Positions 39,501-50,216 of a stretch of 64,000 bases of DNA are shown here, piece after piece; position 1 is the first letter of the stretch, and every line of letters starts with the position of its first letter. Both the position numbers and the translations under genes were made by a program. A model generated the notes under the pieces. The model made no database searches, was not told the DNA's origin, and saw nothing but the letters and a program-made list of their open reading frames with translations. The stretch spans positions 53,541,702 through 53,605,701 of the forward strand of contig OX359264.1 in NCBI GenBank assembly GCA_947179155.2, given 5' to 3'. The DNA is from Hedera helix. Its lineage: Eukaryota; Streptophyta; Magnoliopsida; Apiales; Araliaceae.

Positions 39501-42500
39501 TCCAATCTTTAAACGTAAAGACATAAACTGCTATATTCTCAACTGAAGAAGCATGCAAAGAAAATGTCAAAACTAGACCACTAAGAGGAATATTTGACAA
39601 TTGTTCAAATCAGACCCACTCATAGATCCCAATTATATTTCAAGGTTGATCACCAAGAAAGTTTTTGAAGCAAAGAACACAAAAATTGGGATTCATAACC
39701 CCCCAAGAAAAACATTGGGTTTGTTCGATTACTAGCATATGATGTGTTTGGAACAATAACGTTTAGTGAGTTTGCACCTCTCCAAATGCACCACAATACT
39801 TTTGGTGCATTGCATTTGAACCCCAAGCGTGGGGGAAGGAAGGTCGAATAACGGTTATTTTGGAATGTAGCAGTTATGTTTGAAACTGTGTTAATAAGGT
39901 ATAAATGGATGTTTCCAGATATATTACTCAAAAGAACTGGCACAATACGCCTAATCGATTGAAATTGAGGAAATTTTGTCCGTATTGTTATAAACATACA
40001 ATTCATGGGGAGATAATGAAATAGATCAAATCAAGCGCTCATATGTGACCCTTCCAAGCAATTCTGTGTTAAAAATCGTCATTTAATATAAGTTGTTGTT
40101 AGATGAACAACATTATGAAGTTTGTTTGGTGCGTTTGAAACTTTCAAACGCAGCAAACGTCGATAAATGAACAAGCACATTATAAACTCCACGTGAAATG
40201 TTCCATTGACCCATATTAAATTACGTAACTACAAAGACAAAATAAACATATGATAAACTACACACAACAAAAAATGTATGGAGCTCTACAAATGACTTAC
40301 AAAAAAATCTACCAAATACTCTTCAAGCCTAATTTAAAGATTTAATAACTAATAGATTTAACGTTGGTAAAGTTTTAGTTCACTTAGAACAATTTTCTTA
40401 TGGGCACAAGTTACTATTATTGATTATATGTTTCAAAAAATAAGTAAATACAATCTGAAATTAAATTAAAAATAGGGTAAATTTCATATGATCACTTGGG
40501 GTTTGGTCAAATTCTCGCTTGACCACTTGTTGTCTAGAAACCTACATTTAAACACCTGTATTTTTTAGGTGAAGTGAAAAAGTTACATTTTCCATGCATT
40601 TTAACCTAGCGTGACATCCGCTCTCTAAAGGTGCGTGAGCCTAAAAAATTATTGTCATATTGCTTCAAATAATGTCCAAAATGCCCTTGAATTCATCTCC
40701 AATTAACAAATATCTACCCTTTTGTCATTAAAAAAAATCTAAATTGAAAACCAATCACTCTCCGTTCTCAATTCTTCTCTCTTTACAATCTGTGTTGCTG
40801 CAATTCCAAATTTGATCAGCAACCTATCCAAATCGTAAGTTAAATAAAATCCGAAACAGCCCCAAAACAGTAACCTTAAATCATCAAATACGAGCTATAA
40901 TCTGTCCAAATTCGGTATCATCAAACCCACAACCTAGATTACCTAATTCGTGAGCCAAGTACTTCAATTCCAATCCGAAATAGCCTTGTTGAATTCTGTA
41001 ATTCAGAGCCACATCGGTACACATCTCGTTGGAATTACTATGTTTGCTGGATTATATCATATATCCTCTGTTGCCTCCTTACAGTTCAAATCCTCATTAA
41101 TCAAAATCCCAAATTGGCTTACCCATGTGCAATGACCGAAAATTCGAATCTCAAGATTTATGGGTAAATTGACCCACCACTGCCTTCCATATTTCTACTT
41201 TTCATTCTCAAATTTGTGGGGAACCTTAGGTTCTAAAATTTGAATCCCAAATTACTCACAAAAAAAAATATTTGGGGGAAAATTTAGGGTTTTGAAATAG
41301 AACATAGAAGAAGGTGTTGAAAAAGAAAAGGATGAATAACCATACCTTGTGATGATCTAGCTTTTGTTGAAGAAGATGAAGTTGTTCAGAAGGAAGGTAA
41401 TCATCAGGGTTGATAAGGATTTTGCATTTTAGGAAGCCTGATAAGTTCATGATGGACGAGATCCCCACTTTTGTAGCTCAGCAGATTCTTTACAAATGAG
41501 AAGTTAAAAAGGGTATTTGCTCAATTGATTTTGGAAATCTTTCTTCTGGGTTTCCTTGAAATTGTTGAATTTATTTGGGAAGTTTGATATTATGATGTAT
41601 ATTTATGTGTACTTGATATATGAAGGCGGAAATATCAAGGAAATAGGAAGAAAACCAATTATAACGCACAAATTCTTAAAAAATGTGAATTGATTATGGA
41701 AATCTTCTTTTGGGTTTCCTTGAAATTGTTGAATTTATTTGGGAAGTTTGTTTTGGGTTTAAGGTTCGTTTTTGGGTTCTTATTTGTTTCTCCTAGAGGT
41801 TGTTCCTGTGTTTCTTTCCGGCGGTAGTCTGTTAGGTGGTGGCTCTGTTTGGGTCTGTCTGGTGTTGGTTTCTATTTCCGATGATAAATTAACCAAGCTT
41901 GAAAGAGAAGGGGAGGAGAGAGAAAGGAAGAGGGAGAAGATGAAGGAAAAGAGGATATAAAGGGTAAATAGGTCTTTAACCACTTAAAGTAACGGCGTTA
42001 ACACGGAAAACATTTTTTTACTTCATCTAAAAAATATAGGTATTTAAATGTAAGTTTCTAGACAATAGGTGATCAAGTGAGAATTTGACCAAACCCCATG
42101 TGGTCATCTGAAATTTACCCTTAAAAATATCATGGGTAATTGGGTACATAAAGAACATTCTGGACAAAGAATGCTTCTCTTAGACAGCTCCCTGGTAGAG
42201 TAACAGCAGAAACATCATAAAACACAAGCTCCATATAGACCAAATCAGTAAAAATGCTTTCTCAAAAACTCAGTAGAATCTAAAAATGTAATATGAAACT
42301 ATGATTTTAGATATTATCAGGATCTTTCGCAAACATAATAAGTCCAGATAACTCAACAACACCTTATACCGAAAATTTTTTGATTGATGCAGGACGAGCC
42401 CGACATGAAAGTTGGTTGGAACAATATATAAGACTTTGGAAGCCCAATTAGGAGAAATTGTATTTTAATTAGACGTATTTTAATTTCTTTAATTTTTAGT

Positions 42501-44114
42501 TACCTTATTTAATTTATATTTATCTTATTATATTCTAATTTAGGTTACGAGAGTTGTATAGGAGTTTATAAATAGAGATGTATTCCATTATTTTTGATAG
42601 ATTGAAAATTATAGAATTATCTGAGTTTTGTGAAGTTCTTTGTGTGAGATATCTCTGTGTGAGAAATTCCTTGATATCCCATACTCATAACCTACCATTT
42701 TGGTATCAAAGCCTAACCCAAAATCCCAAACCCAGAATCACCCACTAACAGCCGTGAATTCCCCGTAATCGCAACCACACAGTCATAACTCGTAGCCCAA
42801 ATCCCAGTCTTTTCTATAAAAAAAATCCCAAGAAGAACAGCTGAAGGAACAAAGTACAAAGAGAAGGGCAAGACGACGTCATACCTGTGAAATAGCAGCG
42901 CCACTACCGCACCTTGTTGCTGCCTCCATCACCGCCGCCTCTACTAGCTATAGCCACACCCTCTTGTGAACCGAGAAGGTGAACCAACTGTAGGAATCTA
43001 AAAGAAAGAAAAGAAAAAAAGAGGTGTCTGCTGCTTCTGCCGTACTGATTAATACCTCTGACAAATTACTATTTGGTATCCCAAGGTTTCCACAGCTGTA
43101 TAGGAGTTTATAAATAGGGATGTATTCCATTATTTTTTATAGATTGAAAATTATAGAATTATCTAAGTTTTGTGAAATTCTCTATGTGAGAAATTTCTTG
43201 ATATCCCATACCCGTACCCTACCATAAATTTTCTGAATAAGTCAAGATAACATTATATTTAATTAAGCTCCATTGGAATGGAATGAAAGTTGGCTTAAAA
43301 AATGTCACGAAATGACATCTATTCACACATTTAAGTACTCCAAACATGGTTTCCATGTAGTACACTTCTTAAGAGTCGAAGACTAACAAGTATTTGGCAT
43401 GCTATTTCCTAGCTCAATCCATCCGTACATTGCTCAAAACAAAAATACACACGTTCCCCCACCCTCGACTACTCGTGATCCTAATCAAATTCTTTCATAC
43501 TTACCATTTTATATGGATCACAAAGGAGTACACAGAATGATCATTTTGTGCAATATGACAATTACAAATTAGCATTACATCGTCAACAAGATATGTCCAA
43601 TCACCAAACTGGGCCACTAGAATCACATATAAAAACTCAAATACGTATCATCATCTCTAAAATTGCTAACTTACATCATGATAAAGACACTACAACATCC
43701 AACGTCAATTATACAAAACGACCTAAATGAAATACGTTGCCCAGATAAATCTAAAATTTGAAATCAAATTGAAAATAAAAATTCACAACCTAATCCAAAC
43801 ATTTCGACAGAATCGAACGCTATTGCAATTAATTACAGATCTGCAACCAAAATATCAACAAAAAAAACCTAGAAGAAAAAAATGTCGAGAAATTTAAAAA
43901 AAAAAAAAAAAAAAAACAGAAAAACTAGGAAAAGGAAGGTCACCTGACTGAACTTGGTCTGGAGAGTGGAGTTAACTTCGTTGAAGGCACGGCGGAGGGA
44001 GGCGAACTCCTTGCGAGCCTCATCGGAAACGAGCATCTTCCCCATCCCATCCCAATCAATACTCTTGGATGCCTTGAATGCTACATCTACTACTTTTTTT
44101 CCTGCTCCGCTCAT
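36594..44114 (-). CDS. ATPQ: Mitochondrial ATP synthase subunit d
   Basis: Peripheral-stalk subunit of the mitochondrial F1Fo ATP synthase, acting at the matrix face of the inner membrane. Five minus-strand exons: 44114-43944, 39337-39256, 37591-37527, 36930-36844 and 36695-36594, with GT-AG introns. They total 507 nt, or 168 aa, the length I recall for the Arabidopsis protein. Recognisable segments are the start MSGAGKKVVDVAFKASKSID, EPEPVDWEYYRKGIG, IEIPKYVDTVTPQYIPKFD, the charged coiled-coil-like LKEAEQKSLEESERLEKEIA, and HPELKKKFDDEIRNDYWGY at the C-terminus. No stop or frameshift interrupts it. Intron 1 is 4606 nt and has been enlarged by a Mutator-type element and a TRIM-like element; intron 2 is 1664 nt. 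Confidence 0.97.
37592..39255 (-). other. ATPQ intron 2
   Basis: 1664 nt. It contains an open frame on the minus strand at 38436-38188 (82 codons) that I cannot identify. No mobile-element ends were found. Confidence 0.7.
40475..42120. mobile_element. Mutator-like element with long TIRs (Pack-MULE candidate)
   Basis: Long terminal inverted repeats start gggtaaatttcatatgatca on the left (40475-40591) and end tggtcatctgaaatttaccc on the right (about 42006-42120); the arms are about 115 bp with roughly a dozen mismatches. Perfect 9-bp target duplications TTAAAAATA flank it at 40466-40474 and 42121-42129, the hallmark of the Mutator superfamily. No transposase is encoded. The interior has an exon-like minus-strand segment at 41450-41346, so it may have captured host sequence. 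Confidence 0.9.
41346..41450 (-). pseudogene. Exon-like segment inside the Mutator-type element
   Basis: From ATG at 41450, 35 codons run to a donor-like AAG|GTATGG at 41346. The peptide starts MNLSGFLKCKILINPDDYL and ends in a Gln/Leu/His-rich helix-like stretch. I do not recognise the source gene. No second exon is evident between here and the TIR, so if captured it is a fragment. Confidence 0.35.
42555..43224 (+). mobile_element. TRIM-like element or truncated LTR retrotransposon
   Basis: Two direct repeats share tgtataggagtttataaata at the start and accctacca or cctacca at the end: 42555-42697 (143 bp) and 43097-43224 (128 bp). The first is followed after three bases by TGGTATCAAAGC at 42701-42712, a PBS like that of the LARD. 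The internal part is about 400 bp and non-coding. LTRs this short fit a TRIM, but similar sequence may extend left to about 42390, which would instead make it a truncated larger element. No target duplication was seen. Confidence 0.5.
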
Positions 44115-44300
44115 TTTCTCTCTCTCTCTCTGAAAATATATCGGCAACTATCTCTTCTCCAACGTCGATGATGAGGATGATCACAGATACCAGAAGGCGG
44201 GGATGTGTTGGTTGAAGAGAACCGAGGGATGTGATAGGTTCTATTTTCCTCTTTTTTGTTTTTATATACTGTCGCCGGATAAAACTCTTTTATTATTAGA
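44115..44300 (-). promoter_or_regulatory. ATPQ 5' UTR and promoter with TATA box
   Basis: TATATAAA at 44268-44261 on the minus strand lies about 150 nt upstream of the ATG. A CT-rich leader (tctctctctct on the plus strand as given) follows close to the start codon, as is common in plant 5' UTRs. Confidence 0.6.
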
Positions 44301-46078
44301 TAATTTCAACTTAAATATCAATTTACTTTAAATAATTTATTTTTTATAATAAATTATTTATAATATTAATTATTATATTTTTATTTTTTATGTATATTTA
44401 TAAAATACTATTAATTATGTATAAAAAATTATATAATTAAATATAAATTTAAATATAAATAAAAATAATTTTATCATTTTTTTTAATAATATATATAAAA
44501 AGTCAATTAAAATTTTTATTTTGAGACGGGAGTATTTTTTTTTAATGAATTTTCGGCGACTGAGGAAAATGGTACCAAAGTGCAAATACGCAAACCGACG
44601 GATAATTTTGTGTGAGCATGGTCGGAACTTAGAAAATTTGAAGGATAAGAATGAAATGAATATAAAAAGGTGGAAAAAAAGTGTTTGATAATTACTCTCT
44701 TTTCCTAAAAAATAAAAATATTTAATTTTTTTTATAAATAATAATGATATATTTTCATTTCATGTATACTCTAATATAACAAGTTATTAATTTAATATTA
44801 TTGTATGATAATAAAATTATGATAGTAAATATAAAAATATTTTATTATTTTGATCCAAAGTTTAACACTCTTTTCTCACATAATCTCAATTAATTTTTTT
44901 CATAGTCAAATTGTGTAATCTTAAAATTTAAAAGTGATATGAATTTAATTTATTTTAATTAATACAATAATCTGTAAATTACTTTAAAATATATTAAGTA
45001 CAAATTTATTATTTAAAAAATTAAATTAATTAATGGTGGAAAATAAATTTAGAAATCACAAATTAGCTCCGTTTGTGGCACCCTCAGCCACTACTCGAAC
45101 AACCTTCAAGCGTGCAGTGAGATTTATGGGTTGTTTGTTAGGGACTGAATGGAACTTAATGGAGCTGAATTTGAACAAAAAAATGATTCAGTCTGTTTGT
45201 TTGCTGCTTATGAATGACTGAATAGAGCTTAAAGGAGCTGACCGAATAAACTAGTAATTTTTGACTGAATCATTCTTCCTACTGAATGAATTTTTTTACG
45301 CATTTTGTCCCTCCTCCAAAACCAATTTAATTTTCACCGAAATTGAGAAACTCCCACGAACCCAGTAGGAAATTGTTTGAGAGTATCATTCAGGAGAAGA
45401 GAGATGGCATCGGAATTGGAAGGAGGAGTTCCTAATCTTCCGACGTCTTTGCATCCTCCGTTGCAGTTTTCGTAGTCCTCCATGGTTTCGTAATCTTCAG
45501 GAGCGTTGCCCTGAATTTTTTTTATGAAATTTGTGAAGGGGTGGAGGGTGACGGCGGAGGAGGTGGAGGAAGAGTCGAAGATAATGAAGATAAAGACGAT
45601 TGAGTATGAGGACAGAAATGTGAAGATAGCAGAGTTCGCGAAGGAGAAGCAGGAGACGTAGAAGGAGAGGAAATACAAGAAGCAGAGGTGCAGCCAGAGG
45701 TTAAAGAACCAGCAATGGAAGTCTGAGGAGGTGAAGTTCAATCCTCTTGCTTTCAAACTAACGGATTGTTTTGTGGAAAAATGGGCATATGGGTTTCTAT
45801 AAATAATTATATTTTGTTATTAAGTCTATTAATTTGATTTTATAATTAATTTTTTTATATAATTAATATTTATAATATAAAACAGAGTCGCTCAAATCCC
45901 AAAGTTTCAATATCTAACAGTCTCAAATTAATTTATACTTTAACATTCAACCGTCTAAAAACATTTGAAATTTTAACATCTAACGGTTACATCTATCTCT
46001 CATTTCCCCCCAATTCAACATCTTTTTTTTAAAAATCTATCAACTCATATTTTTCGCCCAAATCAAATTCACCACTAC
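44301..46078. other. Intergenic DNA with one coding-like patch
   Basis: AT-rich apart from about 45330-45780, which is GC-richer and is listed as a possible pseudogene. Confidence 0.45.
45405..45780 (+). pseudogene. Unidentified decayed coding patch
   Basis: On the plus strand an ATG at 45405 opens 23 codons (MASELEGGVPNLPTS...) then stops. After a shift, a Lys/Glu-rich frame follows (KGWRVTAEEVEEESKIMK...), broken by a TAG near 45657 and continuing to about 45780. The AAG/GAG-rich codon use looks like real coding on this strand. The 140-codon minus-strand frame over the same interval is hydrophobic and is probably its shadow. I cannot name the family. Confidence 0.3.
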
Positions 46079-46684
46079 ATAATAATAATAATAATAAGAA
46101 GAATAATAAGAATAAGAATAAGAATAATCATAATAGTAATAATAATAATAGTACTAGTAATAATAATAATAATAATAATATAGTAATAATAATAATAATA
46201 ATAGAAATAATAATAAGAATAATAAGAATAAGAATAAGAATAAGAATAACAACAATAATTATAATAATAGTAATAATAATAACAATAATAATTATAATAA
46301 TAGTAATAATAATAATAATAATGATAATAAATAGTAATAGTAATAGTAATAGTAATAATAATAATAAAAATTATAATAATTATAATACTAATACTAATAA
46401 TACTACTACTACTACTAATAATAATAATAATAATAGTATTAATAATAATTATTATTATAATAATAATAATAATAATAGTAATAATATAGTAATAATAATT
46501 ATAATAATAATAATAATTATAATAATAGTAATAATAATAATTATAATAATAATAGTAATAGTAATAGTAATAATAATAGTAATAATAATAATAATAATAA
46601 TTATAATAATAACAATAATAATTATAATAATAATAGTAATAATAACAAAAATAATTATAATAATAGTAATAATAATAATAATTA
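46079..46684. repeat. Long AAT-type trinucleotide microsatellite
   Basis: About 600 bp of AAT/TAA units with interspersed AAG, AGT and ACT variants. The ORFs it generates (poly-Asn, poly-Ile) are artefacts. Confidence 0.95.
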
Positions 46685-47137
46685 AATTATAATAAATAAA
46701 TACAAATTGCACATAAACAACATGAGTTACCGTTTTAGGATTGACGTCATTTTCATGTTTTTCGGGTATTGCGGTCGTTATATTTTCACATGCAAATTGA
46801 TTTGGGCGGGAAATCACAGGGACGGTTCAGATTTATTCTAATTGATTTGTAAGTTATTTTAGATTGCAAAGAATTTTTAGGTAATAGAATAATTTTAAAA
46901 TTTTAATCTACGCCGTGCCTTCAGGCACAGGCAAATTACGTGTCATCTCTTTGATGTTTTTGCGGGCTATATCGAGCGCAATTATTGTAGTAGGCTCTGA
47001 CTCATGGTATGAGAATTTTTTATCCAATTTCAAGAAAAAAAATATAGAGAAAAAAATGTTATGGTGATGCAATTTAGTTGGTGTTATGACAATTTTTTTT
47101 GTTTGGACTTAGAGAACTCATTTTATACTTTTGGGTA
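46685..47137. other. 5' flank of the Tat element
   Basis: No gene seen. The five bases before the LTR are gggta; the matching target duplication would lie beyond the window. Confidence 0.4.
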
Positions 47138-49436
47138 TGTAGACACCCAAATTTTGCACTTCTCTACTAACCCTGACAGGAGGGCAAAATCGTCATTTGA
47201 CCCGACATGCGGAAAGAAAGGTGGACCCTAACACAAAGTCACCCCAGCGATTTACGGTTAAAGCCGCCGCAACGGACAACGAGCATCCGGTCACTTGGGG
47301 CAGGGCGAACAGTTGATCCAGAAAAGCCTGAGCCGACCACAAAAGACGACTAATGGCCACTCCGCTTACGATGTTCGGGGGTCTCGCTCCCCGGTTAGCG
47401 AGCGGCTGCCCAGCTCACCGGTGAGCTGGCGGGGGTGGAAAGGGGGCAGCACCCCCTGGGAGCCAAGCACAATTATCAAATTCTATATCAAGTCGCGGCC
47501 CTCCAAACTGACCTCCCAGAACAATATGGCACGTTTCCCAGGGATTTTCGGACTGCAAAAATACAGCCTTCCAAAATAATACAGCAGAAATTGGCGAATT
47601 AAGACCGCGTGGCACGAAAATCGAAAAAACAAGCCGGACGGCCGCGAATGCAACCGCTGCCACCGACAGAGGTGACAGGCACGAGGCTCGAGAACGGCAC
47701 GCGGCAGTCGAGGCGACGGCTGGGACGGCCACAGCAGGCCCAGCCGCAGATGCATCTGCGGCTGCCTGCTGAAGCCTATATGCGGCCATTTTTCCACCCG
47801 AGACCAGAGGGAAGAAAAAAAAAAAGAGAAAAAGAAAGGAAAGGAGAGAGAGAGAGATCGCGGGAGAGAGTCCGATTTTGGGCTAGATTCAAGCACTAGA
47901 TCCATATTGTTGTGCTATTTAGTTTAGTAATCTTGTGGTGTAATCCATTTTGCGGTATAAGAAGCTTGAATCCGCGTTTTGCAAGGTGAAAAGATTGTCT
48001 TTTTGGTATTCTATTGCTTGTATTGTTAATATAGCTTATGTTTTGGGTTATGTGATGTAATATGTTGTTATGTTGATAAAGGATCCGTGGATTAGGGGTT
48101 GTTAGCGAGGTTTCCATCGGAAAGTAACTCCTCCTAACGCCCCGATGACATCCGTACGGTGATATCTCGTTCGTTGTGGTAATGGATAGTTTGTAGTGAT
48201 TAAGTTGTGATATTTGGGTTATGTAATGTGATAGCAATGTTAAATCTCGTTAGATTTGGTTTAGGGTTGGTTGTGCCATGATTTGGGTGATTGTGAGCCT
48301 AGGGAGGAGATCCTAGCGGTCAAATCCCGATGATGGACATTTTGGTGTATGTAATCATGGTATAGGGTCCATGGATGTGTATTTTGTAATATCCGGCCTT
48401 AAAGCGATACAAAGTCGTGTTCGGGTTAAGGCCCCGTAATAATAATAAAATATGTGATTGTGGGTGTTTGGGGTTGTCTGGATGGCTTACATGCCCGTGG
48501 ATAGCCCCGACACGTTGTGATTGCTAGTTTTAATTTACGACACAAAAATGGTTTTTAAATAAGGCAAATAATGAAGATTTTGTAAAAAATGATCAAATTA
48601 GGATATTAGACGCACGAGGTTATAAAATTAAGAGTTTTGGCGAAACTTTGATCATTGTTTGACGAAAATGCTACATTTGGGTTTTTTTTTAAAATGTCAT
48701 GAAAGATGTTTTCGTAAAAAAATAAATAAACGTTTTCATTAAACTTTGTGCATAGGGTTAAAAAGTTCTAGAAGTTGCCCTCATTTTATTTATATTAACT
48801 GTTAGAAGGCAATGTATAGTCTCGATTCCTATTTGACAAAAGTTTAAAACTATTGTTTTCTCAAATGACATCTAATAAAAAATCCTCAACGTTTTCAAAA
48901 TTAAAATCAATCTTTCTTATAAAAAAGTAAAACCTCGTCATTTGGGTCAAAAAAACGTTAAAACGCTTTCCAGATAAAGCACATTTGCCATACAAAAGTC
49001 CAAACAAAATTCACCGCAAGCATTCACCTAGGCACACACGCACACACACGCAACTCACACATTTTAGGATTTAAAAGGATAGGAGAACATCAAGATTGCG
49101 GTAACCGTGTTTTACGGAAGTCGGGGGGTGCCTAACACCTTCCCCTCGCTTAAGCAAGCCCCCGAACTCTATGAATCTCGGTTTGCGGACCAATTAATCG
49201 GAGTCACATATGAGCCAACGATTACGAAAACTAAATCCGGATGAGTTGGTACATCCACTTCAAATATACCAACTGGCGGCTCTGGTCAATTGGCTCATAA
49301 GAAATTCGACATTTCGAAAACCCCGTCGACACTAAGCCGACCCTTTTCAAAAGTCACATCTTAATCTAAAGGCTAAAATTGGAAAGGGACATTTTTAATA
49401 ATAAAAAACGAGACGACGAAAATCCCGGCGTCGACA
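47138..49436 (+). repeat. 5' LTR of the Tat element
   Basis: 2299 bp, starting TGTAGACACCC and ending GTCGACA. The first 750 bp are GC-rich and carry a 24-bp palindrome, with a TATA-like cctatatgcgg about 10 bp further on and a GA-rich tract at about 47813-47865. The rest is AT-richer. ORFs here are not conserved gene products. Confidence 0.92.
47741..47764. promoter_or_regulatory. 24-bp perfect palindrome in the 5' LTR
   Basis: CAGCCGCAGATGCATCTGCG continues to a full palindrome ending GGCTG. It holds two E-box-like cores, CAGATG and CATCTG, around ATGCAT. Beyond it cagcagg and cctgctg extend the dyad with a two-base bulge. The next TATA-like motif starts about 10 bp downstream. A regulatory role is inferred. 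Confidence 0.6.
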
Positions 49437-49438
49437 GC

Positions 49439-49456
49439 TGGCGACTCCGCTGGGGA
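49439..49456 (+). other. Primer binding site
   Basis: TGGCGACTCCGCTGGGGA begins two bases after the LTR end. From memory it is an exact complement of the 3' end of plant tRNA-Arg(ACG), the primer type reported for Ogre elements. Confidence 0.85.
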
Positions 49457-50216
49457 TATTAGAGGGCTTAAGCCGCATTTAAAATCCTGATGTTTTCTTA
49501 TCCTTTAAAACTAAAAAATGTGTGTTTGCGTTATTTGCGTGGATTTACCTTTTTGCGTGTGAATGGTGTGATTGCAATTTCTTTTCAAAATCTTTACTTT
49601 ATTAACATCATATGCATACGGCGAGGAACGATGAATGAATGATGAATGCATGTTGAGCAGTTCCTCCTCCTGAGGCAAACCCGTCGGATGTGGATTACTG
49701 GACTCAAAGGGGTGCTCCCCGGCGAGGCTCAGGAAAAGCGTCCACTCAGATCCAATCCAATTGAAAGATCGGATTTATTCCCTTCTAGTATGTTGCGAAG
49801 ATCTGGGAACCTTCATGCCGAAAAGCCCGCGAGAGTAACTTAGGGTAGGTCAGCCTCAGATAAACCCAACGCGTGGGAAGTCTCTTCATACCCTTTTACG
49901 TTTCACGCACGTAATGTCATACTTTAGTCAAACATTTTGTATCTCCCGTTTTGTCAAAATAAAATACTAACCTCTGTTTTACAGGGACAGCTGGGAGAGC
50001 ATCATAATTGCACACTGTCATACATTGGTTAAAATAAAGGGATACTGACCCTGTTTTTGCAGGAAAAGATTACAAAAACTCAAAAACACAAAAATATTTG
50101 CTTCAGCATGCATCCACTAGTGTCATTTCCCGAAACTAAACTTCGGTTGTTTTATACGCAGGATTGCTCCCCAAACCCGTCTCCGATCTAAGAAAGCCAG
50201 AGAATCAACAGTCGAG
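49457..50216 (+). other. Leader between PBS and gag
   Basis: 760 nt. The only ORF is 65 codons at 49646-49843 and is not recognisable; it could act as an upstream ORF. No Ogre-type ORF1 is present. Confidence 0.6.

Larger units (their letters stand above)
39338..43943 (-). other. ATPQ intron 1, enlarged by insertions
   Basis: 4606 nt with donor GTGACC at 43943 and acceptor ATACAG ending at 39338. At least 1646 nt is the Mutator-type element at 40475-42120 and roughly 670 nt is the TRIM-like element at 42555-43224. An A run of about 20 lies near 43900. The remainder shows no gene. Confidence 0.85.

Noticed and set aside
45334..45756. 140-codon hydrophobic minus-strand ORF
   Set aside because: It appears to be the shadow of an AAG/GAG-rich plus-strand patch.
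46321..46817. ORFs of about 120 codons on both strands
   Set aside because: They are poly-Asn and poly-Ile translations of the AAT-type microsatellite.
47295..48237. Several ORFs in the 5' LTR, repeated at 62967-63918 in the 3' LTR
   Set aside because: They recur only because the LTRs are copies, overlap each other on both strands, and resemble no protein.
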